Shown one piece after another: positions 19,645 through 27,769 of a stretch of 42,570 nucleotides of DNA. Within the stretch, counting starts at the first letter, position 1. The number at the start of each line of letters is the position of its first letter. Under the pieces are notes generated by a model, which was given only the letters and a program-made list of their open reading frames with translations, was not told where the DNA came from and did no database searches. The position numbers and the translations under genes are program-made. The DNA comes from a virus: IMG/VR virus record IMGVR_UViG_3300020215_000031, positions 1 to 42,570 of that record. One strand, given 5' to 3'.

Positions 19645-20652
19645 ATGCGATCCATATTATTCCGACCTGGACCTACCGCTAAAACCTTTTACGGAGACCA
19701 TGGGACTCCCATCCCTGAGGGCACCTCAGTTGAAGCTGCCCTGAAGATGGCTGGACTTGATTGGCATGTCACGCGCCAACAACTCTCTGCCCACTTCTCC
19801 ATGACGCTTCTCCCTGTGCCGAATTACTACGCAGTCTTGCGAGAACCCCCTTGTACCGTTCTCTCAGTCTGTACGGGAGTCTTCGAGGTCCACACAAACC
19901 CCGAGGTCTTCTCCTACTTCCATCAGTTCCTTGTAAGTGGTGGACTCAATATGGACATCATTGGTTCTTTCGATGAAGGACGATGGATCTGGGCGCTTGG
20001 CAAGATGAAGTACCACTTCACCCTTGGCAGTGGTAACGACAAGATTCAACCTTATCTCTGTTTACGCTACAGCCACGTTCCAAACGAACGCATTCGGCCA
20101 ATCGTTCTTTGCGTTCGAGAGGTCGATCAATCTGTCTTCCCTCTCCTGCTCGATGTCGAGCGTCGTCGCATTCGCTGCAAGTCCAAGGATGAATGGGGAT
20201 GGAAGATGAAGGAGTGGTATCAAGATGTTCATGTGCTCGCTAAGAAAGCGGTTCGCACCTTTGAGAATCAAGTTGCTCTCCTCTCTCGCACGCCCGTGGA
20301 TTATGATGGACCAGTAGACAATGTCCTCTTTGAGACCTACTACGCTACACGCGACAAGAAGATCAAAGATCCCAGCCAATGCGTTCAAGTCTTGCGCTGT
20401 CAGCAAGCCATCCGTTCCATGCCTGGCTGTCAACTCTCTTCAGCTAAGGGTAACTGGTGGGGCGTCCTAAGCGGGATTGCCTGTTATACCGATCATTTTA
20501 TTCGCAAGGACAAAGGGCTGCGCATGGAGTCGGCGTGGTTCAAAGACCTGGCGAAAGCAAAACGCAGAGCACTGGAGATGATCCATAAAGCCTGCAAAAC
20601 ATTAGAACAACAATATGAAGAAGCAGAAATTAGAAAATCCAACTCCAATTGA
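19645..20652 (+). CDS. DUF932 / phage-plasmid primase-like family protein
   Basis: The 335-residue protein has AALKMAGLDWHVTRQ, an NPEVFSYFHQFLVSGGL segment, IIGSFDEGRWIWALGKM and LCLRYSHV. This is the order of the DUF932 (phage/plasmid-like TIGR03299) family, widespread on phages and plasmids with no settled biochemical role. The gene is preceded by the possible 8-codon leader and overlaps the next gene by 38 bases. Confidence 0.85.
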   Translation: MRSILFRPGPTAKTFYGDHGTPIPEGTSVEAALKMAGLDWHVTRQQLSAHFSMTLLPVPNYYAVLREPPCTVLSVCTGVFEVHTNPEVFSYFHQFLVSGGLNMDIIGSFDEGRWIWALGKMKYHFTLGSGNDKIQPYLCLRYSHVPNERIRPIVLCVREVDQSVFPLLLDVERRRIRCKSKDEWGWKMKEWYQDVHVLAKKAVRTFENQVALLSRTPVDYDGPVDNVLFETYYATRDKKIKDPSQCVQVLRCQQAIRSMPGCQLSSAKGNWWGVLSGIACYTDHFIRKDKGLRMESAWFKDLAKAKRRALEMIHKACKTLEQQYEEAEIRKSNSN

Positions 20653-21004
20653 AAAGCCGCGTGCAGGCATCGTGCCCCCACTGCCACCCGCCGAATACAT
20701 CCTAAAGCCCACACGCCTCTCTCCTCATTGGGGGCATGTCGCTCTTCCAATCTATGTCCAGGTTGATCTTGGTAATGGCAACACGATGTTCATTGGTATG
20801 CATCGTCTCCCAGGTGGCGGCATCTTTGTAGGCGTCCATGGATGGGGAGCGCTCCCACTCAATGAGTACATCACCAAGGAAGCGCTAAATGATATTTGGG
20901 ACATGCCACTCGAAGACGCTGGTAACGTGGCTGATTTGCTTAATGTTCAAATGGATACCTTCACTGAAAGCCAAGGAACTTATGAAACAAAGTACTGTAT
21001 CTAA
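20615..21004 (+). CDS. Hypothetical protein downstream of DUF932
   Basis: The 129-residue protein has a Pro-rich start (PPLPPAEY) and a Gly-rich middle (MHRLPGGGIFVGVHGWG). It begins inside the end of the DUF932 gene. I do not recognise the family. Confidence 0.65.
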   Translation: MKKQKLENPTPIEKPRAGIVPPLPPAEYILKPTRLSPHWGHVALPIYVQVDLGNGNTMFIGMHRLPGGGIFVGVHGWGALPLNEYITKEALNDIWDMPLEDAGNVADLLNVQMDTFTESQGTYETKYCI

Positions 21005-21344
21005 GGTTAAGATCCAGCAATGGAAGACTGGAGCTATTCGGGATAGCAAGGAAGGGAAAGGGAGATTTGACTTAACATCTCCACTCGTAGATCGGCTCTT
21101 AGCTCAACACTTCCAAAAAGGTGGTGCGAGACATGGAGATAGGAACTGGGAGAAAGGAATACCGTTCTCCAGCTTTTACGATTCAGCCCGTCGCCATCTC
21201 GCTTCAGAGCATGAAGGGATGAAGGATGAGGATCACCTTGTGTCAGCCCTGTGGAATATCTACTGCTGGATTCACACTCGGGAAATGATTAAGCGAGGGA
21301 AGCTGCCGAAATTCCTTGATGATCTACCTAAGTATTCTACTTGA
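20982..21344 (+). CDS. DUF5664-type (dATP/dGTP diphosphohydrolase N-terminal-like) protein
   Basis: The 120-residue protein has GRFDLTSPLVDRLLAQHFQKGG, HGDRNWEKGIPFSSFYDSARR and DEDHLVSALWNIYCWIHT. These match the phage DUF5664 domain, linked in Pfam to dATP/dGTP diphosphohydrolases of some phages with modified adenine. The helical pattern with D, E and H residues fits nucleotide hydrolysis. No purZ-like or matching polymerase gene is present, so a Z genome is not supported. It converges with the minus-strand gene at 21337. Confidence 0.78.
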   Translation: MKQSTVSKVKIQQWKTGAIRDSKEGKGRFDLTSPLVDRLLAQHFQKGGARHGDRNWEKGIPFSSFYDSARRHLASEHEGMKDEDHLVSALWNIYCWIHTREMIKRGKLPKFLDDLPKYST

Positions 21345-21570
21345 GCTTGTAATACATCAAGCTACGGACAGAGCCATTAGAGGTTATAGCCTTAAAGCGT
21401 CTCTCTTCTGCTTTACCCGCAGCCACAAGAGCTTTTAGGATACGATGGGTTTGAGATTCAGCTCTTTTAATCTCCTTCATCACCTCATTAAATGTCTTCC
21501 AGCCTGGTGGAACCTTATCTATACCATTTGTTTTAACATGCTCTTGAATCGCTTTAATCCATTCACTCAT
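21337..21570 (-). CDS. Small winged-helix-like protein, last late gene
   Basis: The 77-residue protein has VPPGWKTFNEVMKEIK, SQTHRILKALVAAGKAEERRF and a final YYKL, the layout of a small winged helix-turn-helix. It may bind DNA, but no target is visible. It is the end of the long minus-strand block and overlaps the last early gene by 8 bases tail to tail. Its ATG overlaps the phosphatase stop. Confidence 0.75.
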   Translation of the reverse strand: MSEWIKAIQEHVKTNGIDKVPPGWKTFNEVMKEIKRAESQTHRILKALVAAGKAEERRFKAITSNGSVRSLMYYKLK

Positions 21571-22304
21571 CGGTACTCCTTGAAATCAGTAGGGATCAAC
21601 CAGTGACCATCAATGTCTTCTGCCTGTACAAGGTGATACTTGCCTGTGGCTCGACAAAGTAATCCATAAGCAAAACCATGGGCCTTACGAAGCTTGCTAG
21701 GGCTGTGAGCCTCGTAGTCCATATCTAGGTTACAGAGACAGCCAATGGAGCGAGACACACGCCGTTCTAGTCCATTAATCGCATGCTCATCAATGGCATG
21801 GATATGGCCGAACAATGTAGAGCCATAAGTGATTGCTGTCATCTTCGTGGCTGCTTGCCCATGGTAGAATCCATGGAGCACCTTCAAATGACCAAGCCTT
21901 AAGATTCCATAGCGCGCATCCCAAGGAAGCATTGGGCATTCCATTCGACGCAGTAGCTCCTCAATCTCTCGTGTTGCTTTATAAGCGTAATCACTTAATA
22001 CCCCACGATTCTCTTCAATCAATTTCCATAACCGCTCATCGTGGTTGCCTCGCAGAAAGCGTGTAGGCTTGAACTTCTCCAGCCACGTTACGCCAGCAAT
22101 GTAGTCGTCCTCCATTGACTCCCTCTTCTCCTCATCACTACACTTCTTTCTCAGTGGCCGAAAGTCCCAGAGGTCTCCAGCAAAGATGCGGATTGTCGGA
22201 TTCCAATCCTTCATGAAGGAGAACAGCACTTCATTTGCTGCCTTATCCTGCTGATCCCCGTGCACATCCGAGCAAACAATAAACCGCTCGTATTTTTGTT
22301 TCAT
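21567..22304 (-). CDS. Calcineurin-like metallophosphoesterase
   Basis: The 245-residue protein carries all metal-binding motifs: CSDVHGD (D13, H15), FAGDLWDF (D44), RGNHDER (N87, H88), VLHGFYHG (H144) and FGHIHA (H167, H169). The fold cleaves phosphoesters; the substrate (nucleotide, RNA or protein) is unknown. ATG 22304 overlaps the endolysin stop, so the upstream ATG at 22331 is less likely. Such enzymes often lie beside phage lysis genes. Confidence 0.88.
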   Translation of the reverse strand: MKQKYERFIVCSDVHGDQQDKAANEVLFSFMKDWNPTIRIFAGDLWDFRPLRKKCSDEEKRESMEDDYIAGVTWLEKFKPTRFLRGNHDERLWKLIEENRGVLSDYAYKATREIEELLRRMECPMLPWDARYGILRLGHLKVLHGFYHGQAATKMTAITYGSTLFGHIHAIDEHAINGLERRVSRSIGCLCNLDMDYEAHSPSKLRKAHGFAYGLLCRATGKYHLVQAEDIDGHWLIPTDFKEYR

Positions 22305-22741
22305 CCAAGGCGTTGTTTTAATTCGCGCCAATCAGAAAATCGTGCATCTTCAAGATGCGGTAATTCCCAAGACAATGCTCGCATCCCATACTTCTCAGCT
22401 AAAACTTGCCCATGCTTGTAAGCATTCACATCACTCCATGCAGCCTCATACATATCAGTGGCCTTATCAACGCGCTGCAATGGAACCCAATCAATTGCCA
22501 ACCCATAATTATGAAAGCTTTGACCCGCATCTGCCTGAGTCACGATCTTGCCAGGGGATGTGCGGCCAATGGCATAAAGCTCCTTCTGTCTCTGAATCGT
22601 GCGGAATCCTTCGTAGACATAAGGAACAAGTCCAGCCTTCACACACTCCTCAAACCAATCATGAACTCGCTTTTGAAAATCAGGCGACAGCGTCAGGATC
22701 TTAGCCTTGGTGATTGCTGCCGCATGAGAGAGAGAAATCAT
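22301..22741 (-). CDS. Endolysin, M15 peptidase (VanY-like)
   Basis: The 146-residue peptidase has the zinc motif SFHNYGLAIDW (H77, D84) and WELPHLE (H129), plus FRTIQRQKELYAIGR typical of phage L-alanoyl-D-glutamate or D-Ala-D-Ala peptidases of family M15. It cleaves peptidoglycan peptides during lysis. There is no signal peptide, so it needs the holin at 23092. It overlaps neighbours on both sides. Confidence 0.93.
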   Translation of the reverse strand: MISLSHAAAITKAKILTLSPDFQKRVHDWFEECVKAGLVPYVYEGFRTIQRQKELYAIGRTSPGKIVTQADAGQSFHNYGLAIDWVPLQRVDKATDMYEAAWSDVNAYKHGQVLAEKYGMRALSWELPHLEDARFSDWRELKQRLG

Positions 22742-23082
22742 TTCTTTTTGATCGAGTAAACTGCTGAAGCAAGCAGCTTGTCTTGCTTCACATTCTCAAT
22801 CGCAATGGAAACTAAGGCGTGGAGGTGTGATAAGGGGACGCTGTAGTTTCCTTGTAGGCTCCCTGGGGGCGTTCCTGCGTCGATGCACAGCTTGTGAATA
22901 AACTCATGCATGCGATCAGCGCGAGCATCAGGATTAGGAACCTCAATAGAGTTTTGCCATTCAGAGTATTTTCCACGCGCTTCATTGTCATAACGTTGTG
23001 CCAGCCCCTCCTCAATGAGAGGCTTAGCAATGCCAAGCCCCTCAGAAAGGATTTTAAGGACTGCATCAACCGTGGGTGACAT
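22738..23082 (-). CDS. Hypothetical lysis-region protein hosting an embedded gene
   Basis: The 114-residue protein (MSPTVDAVLKILSEGLGIA) is soluble and mostly helical with no N-terminal membrane helix, so it is not a classical Rz. It lies between holin and endolysin and overlaps the endolysin ATG. An out-of-frame lipoprotein is encoded within it (22812-22991). Function unknown. Confidence 0.75.
   Translation of the reverse strand: MSPTVDAVLKILSEGLGIAKPLIEEGLAQRYDNEARGKYSEWQNSIEVPNPDARADRMHEFIHKLCIDAGTPPGSLQGNYSVPLSHLHALVSIAIENVKQDKLLASAVYSIKKK
22812..22991 (-). CDS. Embedded lipoprotein, candidate outer-membrane spanin (Rz1-like)
   Basis: A 59-residue frame in a different register inside the 22738-23082 gene starts MTMKRVENTLNGK, then has a hydrophobic signal segment (LLRFLILMLALIACMSLF) and a lipobox-like SLFTSC-AS, with Cys 35. 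The mature part would be 25 residues rich in Thr, Ser and Pro. This is the architecture of o-spanins, which are often nested in another gene. The -3 position is Phe rather than Leu, and no strong SD is nearby (GGAGG is about 18 bases upstream). Confidence 0.5.
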   Translation of the reverse strand: MTMKRVENTLNGKTLLRFLILMLALIACMSLFTSCASTQERPQGAYKETTASPYHTSTP

Positions 23083-23091
23083 GACTCATTA

Positions 23092-23280
23092 TTACTTAGC
23101 CACTTCAACCTTTGCGCGCTTGGCCTTATCTACAATCGACCAAACTGCACCGATTAACAGAATCACCCCACCAATAACTTCGTTGCTGATTTCAGCATCA
23201 ACCCAGCCTTTAGCAATGAATACTCCTGCCAAGCCTGTAAGGGTGTGGCGAACGAGTCCGAGTGTTACTTCTTTTGTCAT
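23092..23280 (-). CDS. Probable holin (Pam3-gp28-like)
   Basis: The 62-residue protein begins MTKEVTLGLVRHTLTGLAG and has two membrane segments (HTLTGLAGVFIAKGW and VIGGVILLIGAVWSIV) and a Lys-rich end. The start LGLVRH-LT--GG is typical of a small phage holin family. It should form pores in the cytoplasmic membrane to release or trigger the endolysin two genes downstream. Confidence 0.82.
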   Translation of the reverse strand: MTKEVTLGLVRHTLTGLAGVFIAKGWVDAEISNEVIGGVILLIGAVWSIVDKAKRAKVEVAK

Positions 23281-23302
23281 ATATTTTCCTTAGGTAAATG
23301 AA

Positions 23303-23563
23303 TTACTTTGCTTGATGTTTCTTTTGTTCAGCGATGAACTCTCTTACTGCTTGACGTGTCTCCCTTGAGTCCATTTGGATTTGCTCAAGTCGGAGATTCA
23401 AAATTTCACTTTGATACTTCTTGTCTTGCTCGTACCGATCAATAGTTAAGAAATACTTGGACAACCAAAAGATGAGAGCCATTCCTAGAACTCCCGTCAC
23501 AAGCGTGGCGGCTTTCCAGTCGAAACGAATGAAGCTATCTAAGGCGTTGTCTTCAGTTCTCAT
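23303..23563 (-). CDS. Membrane-anchored coiled-coil protein (possible i-spanin)
   Basis: The 86-residue protein has one N-terminal membrane helix (ATLVTGVLGMALIFWLSKYF) then a charged coiled coil (YQSEILNLRLEQIQMDSRET). This topology matches inner-membrane spanins, which would pair with the embedded lipoprotein at 22812. It is the first of the lysis genes. A second holin-type role is the alternative. Confidence 0.6.
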   Translation of the reverse strand: MRTEDNALDSFIRFDWKAATLVTGVLGMALIFWLSKYFLTIDRYEQDKKYQSEILNLRLEQIQMDSRETRQAVREFIAEQKKHQAK

Positions 23564-23582
23564 AAGCGTAGAGGAGTTTGTC

Positions 23583-24038
23583 TTATCGTTTATATTTGAA
23601 GGAGTAACTAAATGTGTGGTTTGTCGTTACTCCGTTCGATGAATTGATCTGGCCAGAAATAATAATCCCTTGGCATCCTTCTACGAGAATTGCCTTCGTG
23701 GTCTGATTGGTTGTTAATCCCGTCATAGGAAGGGAGACGCTGTCTTGAGGTTGAATCCCCGTATCGTAATTTGTTCCATCAGTGGTCTTGCCAATATAGA
23801 CAACCAAGTTCCCATTGGTCGTGGCTGCTGTGTGACCATGAGCCCTCACGGTAACTTCGACATAGGTAGGATTCTTATCGCCAAAGGTAATTGCCGTGCC
23901 AGCCACCTGATTCGTAGATCGACTCACCAGCGTGGTAACATTGGCCGTTAAAGATCCAGTCTCAATAATTCCATCAGCACAGCAAATAGCGATGAACGTA
24001 AGGCTTAAAAGCGTGATTAAGATCGATTTGTTTTTCAT
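23583..24038 (-). CDS. Secreted beta-rich protein before the lysis genes
   Basis: The 151-residue protein has a typical signal peptide (MKNKSILITLLSLTFIAICC) ending near CCADG. The mature part is Thr/Asn/Gly-rich and beta-structured (NGNLVVYIGKTTDGTNYDTG, SYSFKYKR), like a small virion or adhesion domain. A signal peptide is unusual for a tail protein and suggests export or a surface role. Its ATG overlaps the previous stop. Confidence 0.7.
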   Translation of the reverse strand: MKNKSILITLLSLTFIAICCADGIIETGSLTANVTTLVSRSTNQVAGTAITFGDKNPTYVEVTVRAHGHTAATTNGNLVVYIGKTTDGTNYDTGIQPQDSVSLPMTGLTTNQTTKAILVEGCQGIIISGQINSSNGVTTNHTFSYSFKYKR

Positions 24039-24256
24039 AAGAAGTAGTTGATGAGGGTTGCGATTGCTCCACCAAGTGAAGCGGAAATTGCGTCTCGTCC
24101 AAGAGATGGAGGAAGTTTCTTTGTGAAAGTGATTGTTTGAGTTTCAGTCTCAACGATATGAGCTGTCGGATAATGCTTAACCTTTGGAATCTTTGTGTAG
24201 GTTCCATTCGGATCACGCACCGCATTGTATCCCTCACCATCGTAAACAAGTTTCAT
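24035..24256 (-). CDS. Small hypothetical protein
   Basis: The 73-residue product (MKLVYDGEGYNAVRDPNG) is Thr-rich in the middle (HIVETETQTITFTKKLPP) and ends in a possible membrane helix (ISASLGGAIATLINYFL). It overlaps both neighbours by ATGA junctions. The C-terminal helix may point to a lysis or membrane role, without further evidence. Confidence 0.65.
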   Translation of the reverse strand: MKLVYDGEGYNAVRDPNGTYTKIPKVKHYPTAHIVETETQTITFTKKLPPSLGRDAISASLGGAIATLINYFL

Positions 24257-24483
24257 GAGCCGACTCCTAGCAGTGTAAAAAAGTTCGATGTTGTTCCACC
24301 GCCTGGAGCAGCAGGAGGGTCCATGGATAAAATAAACGAGCGTTGACCATGTGTGTTATAGCGCCAGTAGGATGCTCCCCCTGGATTAGTCTGCCCTGCT
24401 TTTGGACGAGCAACAATAATTGGGGTTGGCCCGTGTGCGTTGTATCTCCAAAAACTTGCATTGCCTGGATCTTCGTTTGCCAT
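24253..24483 (-). CDS. Small protein with duplicated WRYN-HG motif
   Basis: The 76-residue protein contains two tandem units, DPGNASFWRYNAHGPTPIIV and NPGGASYWRYNTHGQRSFIL, each about 25 residues. The repeat suggests a small binding module, perhaps carbohydrate or tail attachment. It follows the tailspike gene by one base. No family is named. Confidence 0.65.
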   Translation of the reverse strand: MANEDPGNASFWRYNAHGPTPIIVARPKAGQTNPGGASYWRYNTHGQRSFILSMDPPAAPGGGTTSNFFTLLGVGS

Positions 24484-24484
24484 A

Positions 24485-26131
24485 TTAAGAAACCGTTAAA
24501 TCGTCGTAATAAACTGCGATGTCGCTCGAATGCGTACAGTTGTTGCGAAGCTCAAGAATCATAATTCCGTTGCGATCATTCCCCACTTGGGGCGTAAAGG
24601 GCCCAACCGTCAGAGTTTCTTCACCACCTGTTCCTGTTGCAAATACCTCAGCAACCGATACCCCGTAATCATCCAAAAGCTTTACGGAAGGCTTGATGCC
24701 CATGTTCGCGTTGTCATCCCAACGCACTTTTACAGTGATCGTGTAAGCAGTGTTATCTTGGACAAGCACCTCTCCCCAAGCCTTGCCTCTCCCGCCAATC
24801 TTCCATTCAATGTCGCCTGCGTTGTCATTACGGGTTACGAGCGGTTGAGACTGCACGCCACCCCAGCTTCCATTTACGCCCACGGTCCCGCGTACCACTC
24901 CCCAGAGGTCATAAGGAGCAGGATTGCTTCCTGCGATGTCTCGCAATCCGCTAGCGGCTTGTAGTTGGAAAATGTTCCATGGCTCCATGCGCCCATTGTT
25001 TAGGAGCAATGGCATTTGATAGAGAGGCTGGTACGCCGTTGAATTAGCTCCTACGTTGCAGTTCGTGCGGTCGGTCGAGTTCGCGAAGAAATTATTATAA
25101 TTCTCCATCAAATCTTCGTTCGTGGCGACCGCCGTTGCCCCTTGAGCTGCCGCAGAACCACCGCTGAAGATGTTGTTATGGGCGAAATTGGTTTGGCCAA
25201 CATTCGGAGCGGTAGCAACACGCACGCAGAAACCGCAACCAATCATGTGACAGTTACGGACCCGCACGCCGCCATATCGGGAAATGGCAACAGCCGAAGA
25301 GGTAATGCCAACAAAGACACAAGACTCGACTAAGTTTTCCGAGTTATCCGAAACCGTACTGACTGATAAGTTGCAAGCTGTAGTTCGGTTCTGAAAGAAG
25401 AAACATCGTCGGACTGTTTGATGACCTCCCGTTCCCGCAATGTTGATCTGTACGCTATTAGACCCCGCTGGAAGGAAGGTGCAGTCTTCAATGATAAACC
25501 CGTTGTGAACCGAGTTAGTCTCGTTAAACAATACACCCGTGCACGTATCAAAGCTAAATCCCCGCCAAGTTCGATAATCTCTTGTGGTTGAGGTAATGCA
25601 ATTCGCTCGCGTTGCCGTTTGATCATTATCTGAGCCAGTGATGCGGACCTGGCCTCCGATACCATCCGTTAATTCCCCCGTTCTATCCCCGATATACTTA
25701 ATATCTCGCCATGTACGGTAAGAAGCTCCTGTTGCCGTTGGCCCTTGGTACTCCTTCTTAAGCGTGATCTGAGTATTTGAATCGACCGACTCGATTTCAT
25801 AGGGGGAGTCTGCAAAGGTCGTTACGTAGGATGTAAGTGTTAGACCGCGAATCTGAAATTGACCGTTTGCGAAAACGTTCCCTGTGAAAGTCGTTCCCGT
25901 GCCAGTGACAATCTTTGATCCTTGGGTTACAGCAACCGTGCCAGTCGTATAAAGAGAGCCGCCAGAAACATCGACGGTCAGGGTTTCACGATAAGTGCCA
26001 GGACCAACAATAACCTCATCCCCAGATACAAGCGGAATGTCTTCAGCTCCGTTAAGCGTAGCTTTACGCAACGCCCAAGAAAGGCCGCTATTCGCGTTAT
26101 TCCCGCCTGGCCCTACAAAGTAAGTCGGCAT
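24485..26131 (-). CDS. Beta-helix tailspike-like protein
   Basis: The 548-residue protein begins MPTYFVGPGGNNANSG and a segment typical of right-handed parallel beta-helix proteins (GPGTYRETLTV), with many short turns (IIEDCTFLPAG, RVRNCHMIGCG, YNNFFANS). The C-terminal 150 residues look like a jelly-roll or carbohydrate-binding domain (VYYDDLTVS). It is likely a receptor-binding or polysaccharide-degrading tailspike. No catalytic residues can be picked out by eye. Confidence 0.82.
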   Translation of the reverse strand: MPTYFVGPGGNNANSGLSWALRKATLNGAEDIPLVSGDEVIVGPGTYRETLTVDVSGGSLYTTGTVAVTQGSKIVTGTGTTFTGNVFANGQFQIRGLTLTSYVTTFADSPYEIESVDSNTQITLKKEYQGPTATGASYRTWRDIKYIGDRTGELTDGIGGQVRITGSDNDQTATRANCITSTTRDYRTWRGFSFDTCTGVLFNETNSVHNGFIIEDCTFLPAGSNSVQINIAGTGGHQTVRRCFFFQNRTTACNLSVSTVSDNSENLVESCVFVGITSSAVAISRYGGVRVRNCHMIGCGFCVRVATAPNVGQTNFAHNNIFSGGSAAAQGATAVATNEDLMENYNNFFANSTDRTNCNVGANSTAYQPLYQMPLLLNNGRMEPWNIFQLQAASGLRDIAGSNPAPYDLWGVVRGTVGVNGSWGGVQSQPLVTRNDNAGDIEWKIGGRGKAWGEVLVQDNTAYTITVKVRWDDNANMGIKPSVKLLDDYGVSVAEVFATGTGGEETLTVGPFTPQVGNDRNGIMILELRNNCTHSSDIAVYYDDLTVS

Positions 26132-26382
26132 TAGTCGATTACTCCGTCAATGTTCTGCTTTCTCCGAGCAGCACGCATACACACATCAAGCAGAACTCGC
26201 TTTACCTCCGCATTGGTGAGGTATCCATCCGCTACCATTTGCTGGATGTCGTCAGGGAAAAGCATGTTGTAGACGGTTTGCACACCGTCCTTCTCGATCT
26301 TGAACTGCACTCGCCATTGACGAGGAGTTCCTGTGGGAGCTACCGCGGTCGAGAAATCGAAATGTTGATTAACGCCCATCAT
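26131..26382 (-). CDS. Small tail-region protein
   Basis: The 83-residue product (MMGVNQHFDFSTAVAP) contains GTPRQWRVQFKIEKDGVQ and a C-terminal helical segment. ATG 26382 overlaps the preceding TGA; the upstream continuation of this frame is a shadow of the neighbour. Located between two tail genes, it may be a chaperone or tail accessory. Unknown family. Confidence 0.7.
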   Translation of the reverse strand: MMGVNQHFDFSTAVAPTGTPRQWRVQFKIEKDGVQTVYNMLFPDDIQQMVADGYLTNAEVKRVLLDVCMRAARRKQNIDGVID

Positions 26383-27764
26383 CACACCTTGCTTTGGTAG
26401 CCGCTCACGTTGATGTATACCGTGCTCGTCGCTGCCGACACGTCGTAAGCTAGTGCTGTGTTCGCCGACGTCTTGAATAGTGCTGGTCCCGCGCATGCTG
26501 GAGAATTGGAGCCCCCATTTGGAGGAAGTACTGCTCGCCATAAAACGGATCCCGCCGTCCCATCGCGAAAATCGATGTAGATCGGAGTTGTTCCTGCATC
26601 CGTGCGGAACACTTGAAAAGCTGTGATGTAATTCTTGGTACTTGCTACTGCGGTAAAGATTGAAGAAGCCGTTGAATTGCCGTCAGTATTTGAAGTTGCA
26701 TCAGACAGAACGTCTGCCCCAGAGGTGTTGAGCTTCACCATCTGCAAGCCGTCAGCATCTGCATAACCATCAGTTCGGTCCCCGTCTGCAACAAGCGTGA
26801 TACCTTTCGGAGAGGTTTCAGCTTTAAAACCGACCTTTACAGGGGAACCAGAATCAACCGCGTCATGGGCGACATTACCCCCAGCGATCGTTACCGCACC
26901 TGTGTTGCAGGCTGTGATCTTGCCGTCAATCGAGGCTAGCGAAGTGTTCCCTGTTGTTTGATTGGCGGCTGTGGATGCGCCAGTGGGAAGGGGTAAGGAT
27001 GCCGCAGACACTGGCTGAGTCACTGCACTACCGTCTACCTTTACTGCTGTGGCATTTGCCCCTGTATTGGCGAGAGATACCTGGAGAGGCACTGCCGCCA
27101 CCCCTGTTTCTGCACCAGCGTTATTCCTTAAATTGATGTGGAGGCCACGTTGTTCTGTAATACGAAGAGCGGCTAATCCATTCTCAGCAGGCGTGCTTGT
27201 CGATGCATCATCGAATTGAGCGTAAATAGTTACATCATCTGTGGCTGCATCTCGCGCAGGTTGCGTCTCTTGAAACACATGGAGCTGCCCTTTGTTCGTG
27301 GCATTGAGCGCAATGTTATCGCCATCAGCCGAGACCTCATTGGTAACGAGCGTATCGCGACGTCGAGCCATCGACATAATCCCCACTGGGTTTGCAGCAG
27401 CTGCTGCATCTTCAGTGTATTCGGTGTTAGCAGCTGCAACCCCTGCCACTCTTAAAGCCCCGTTCGCATCCACCTGTAGCGCGGTATAGTCGCCATCAGC
27501 GCCAGCAATACTTGCTGCCGCGTCTTTACGAACAACCAAAGCCAAAGTTCCAGTGTCGCCACTGACGTGCGCTGTATCCTCTTGATACTGCGTACCGCCT
27601 GCACCACCACCACCCACTGATTTTGTAAGAATAGCTCCAGTGTCTTTATCAATGGAGGCTACCACCGCATCGTCTTCAGTGTAGGTTGGCGGGTTGGCCG
27701 AATCTACAGCGCGGCCACCAATGATCTTAAGACGATACTGATTAACTACATCCCAGAAGCCCAT
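26382..27764 (-). CDS. Tail/fibre-region structural protein, Ala/Thr/Gly-rich
   Basis: The 460-residue protein has a low-complexity middle with repeated DGDYTALQVDANGALRV-like and YTEDAAAAANPVG elements and a C-terminal beta domain (VFRTDAGTTPIYIDF, WRAVLPPNGG). Such Ala/Asp/Gly repeats are typical of exported fibre or decoration proteins. It is encoded after the main fibre and before the tailspike. Precise role unknown. Confidence 0.75.
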   Translation of the reverse strand: MGFWDVVNQYRLKIIGGRAVDSANPPTYTEDDAVVASIDKDTGAILTKSVGGGGAGGTQYQEDTAHVSGDTGTLALVVRKDAAASIAGADGDYTALQVDANGALRVAGVAAANTEYTEDAAAAANPVGIMSMARRRDTLVTNEVSADGDNIALNATNKGQLHVFQETQPARDAATDDVTIYAQFDDASTSTPAENGLAALRITEQRGLHINLRNNAGAETGVAAVPLQVSLANTGANATAVKVDGSAVTQPVSAASLPLPTGASTAANQTTGNTSLASIDGKITACNTGAVTIAGGNVAHDAVDSGSPVKVGFKAETSPKGITLVADGDRTDGYADADGLQMVKLNTSGADVLSDATSNTDGNSTASSIFTAVASTKNYITAFQVFRTDAGTTPIYIDFRDGTAGSVLWRAVLPPNGGSNSPACAGPALFKTSANTALAYDVSAATSTVYINVSGYQSKV

Positions 27765-27769
27765 AAGTT

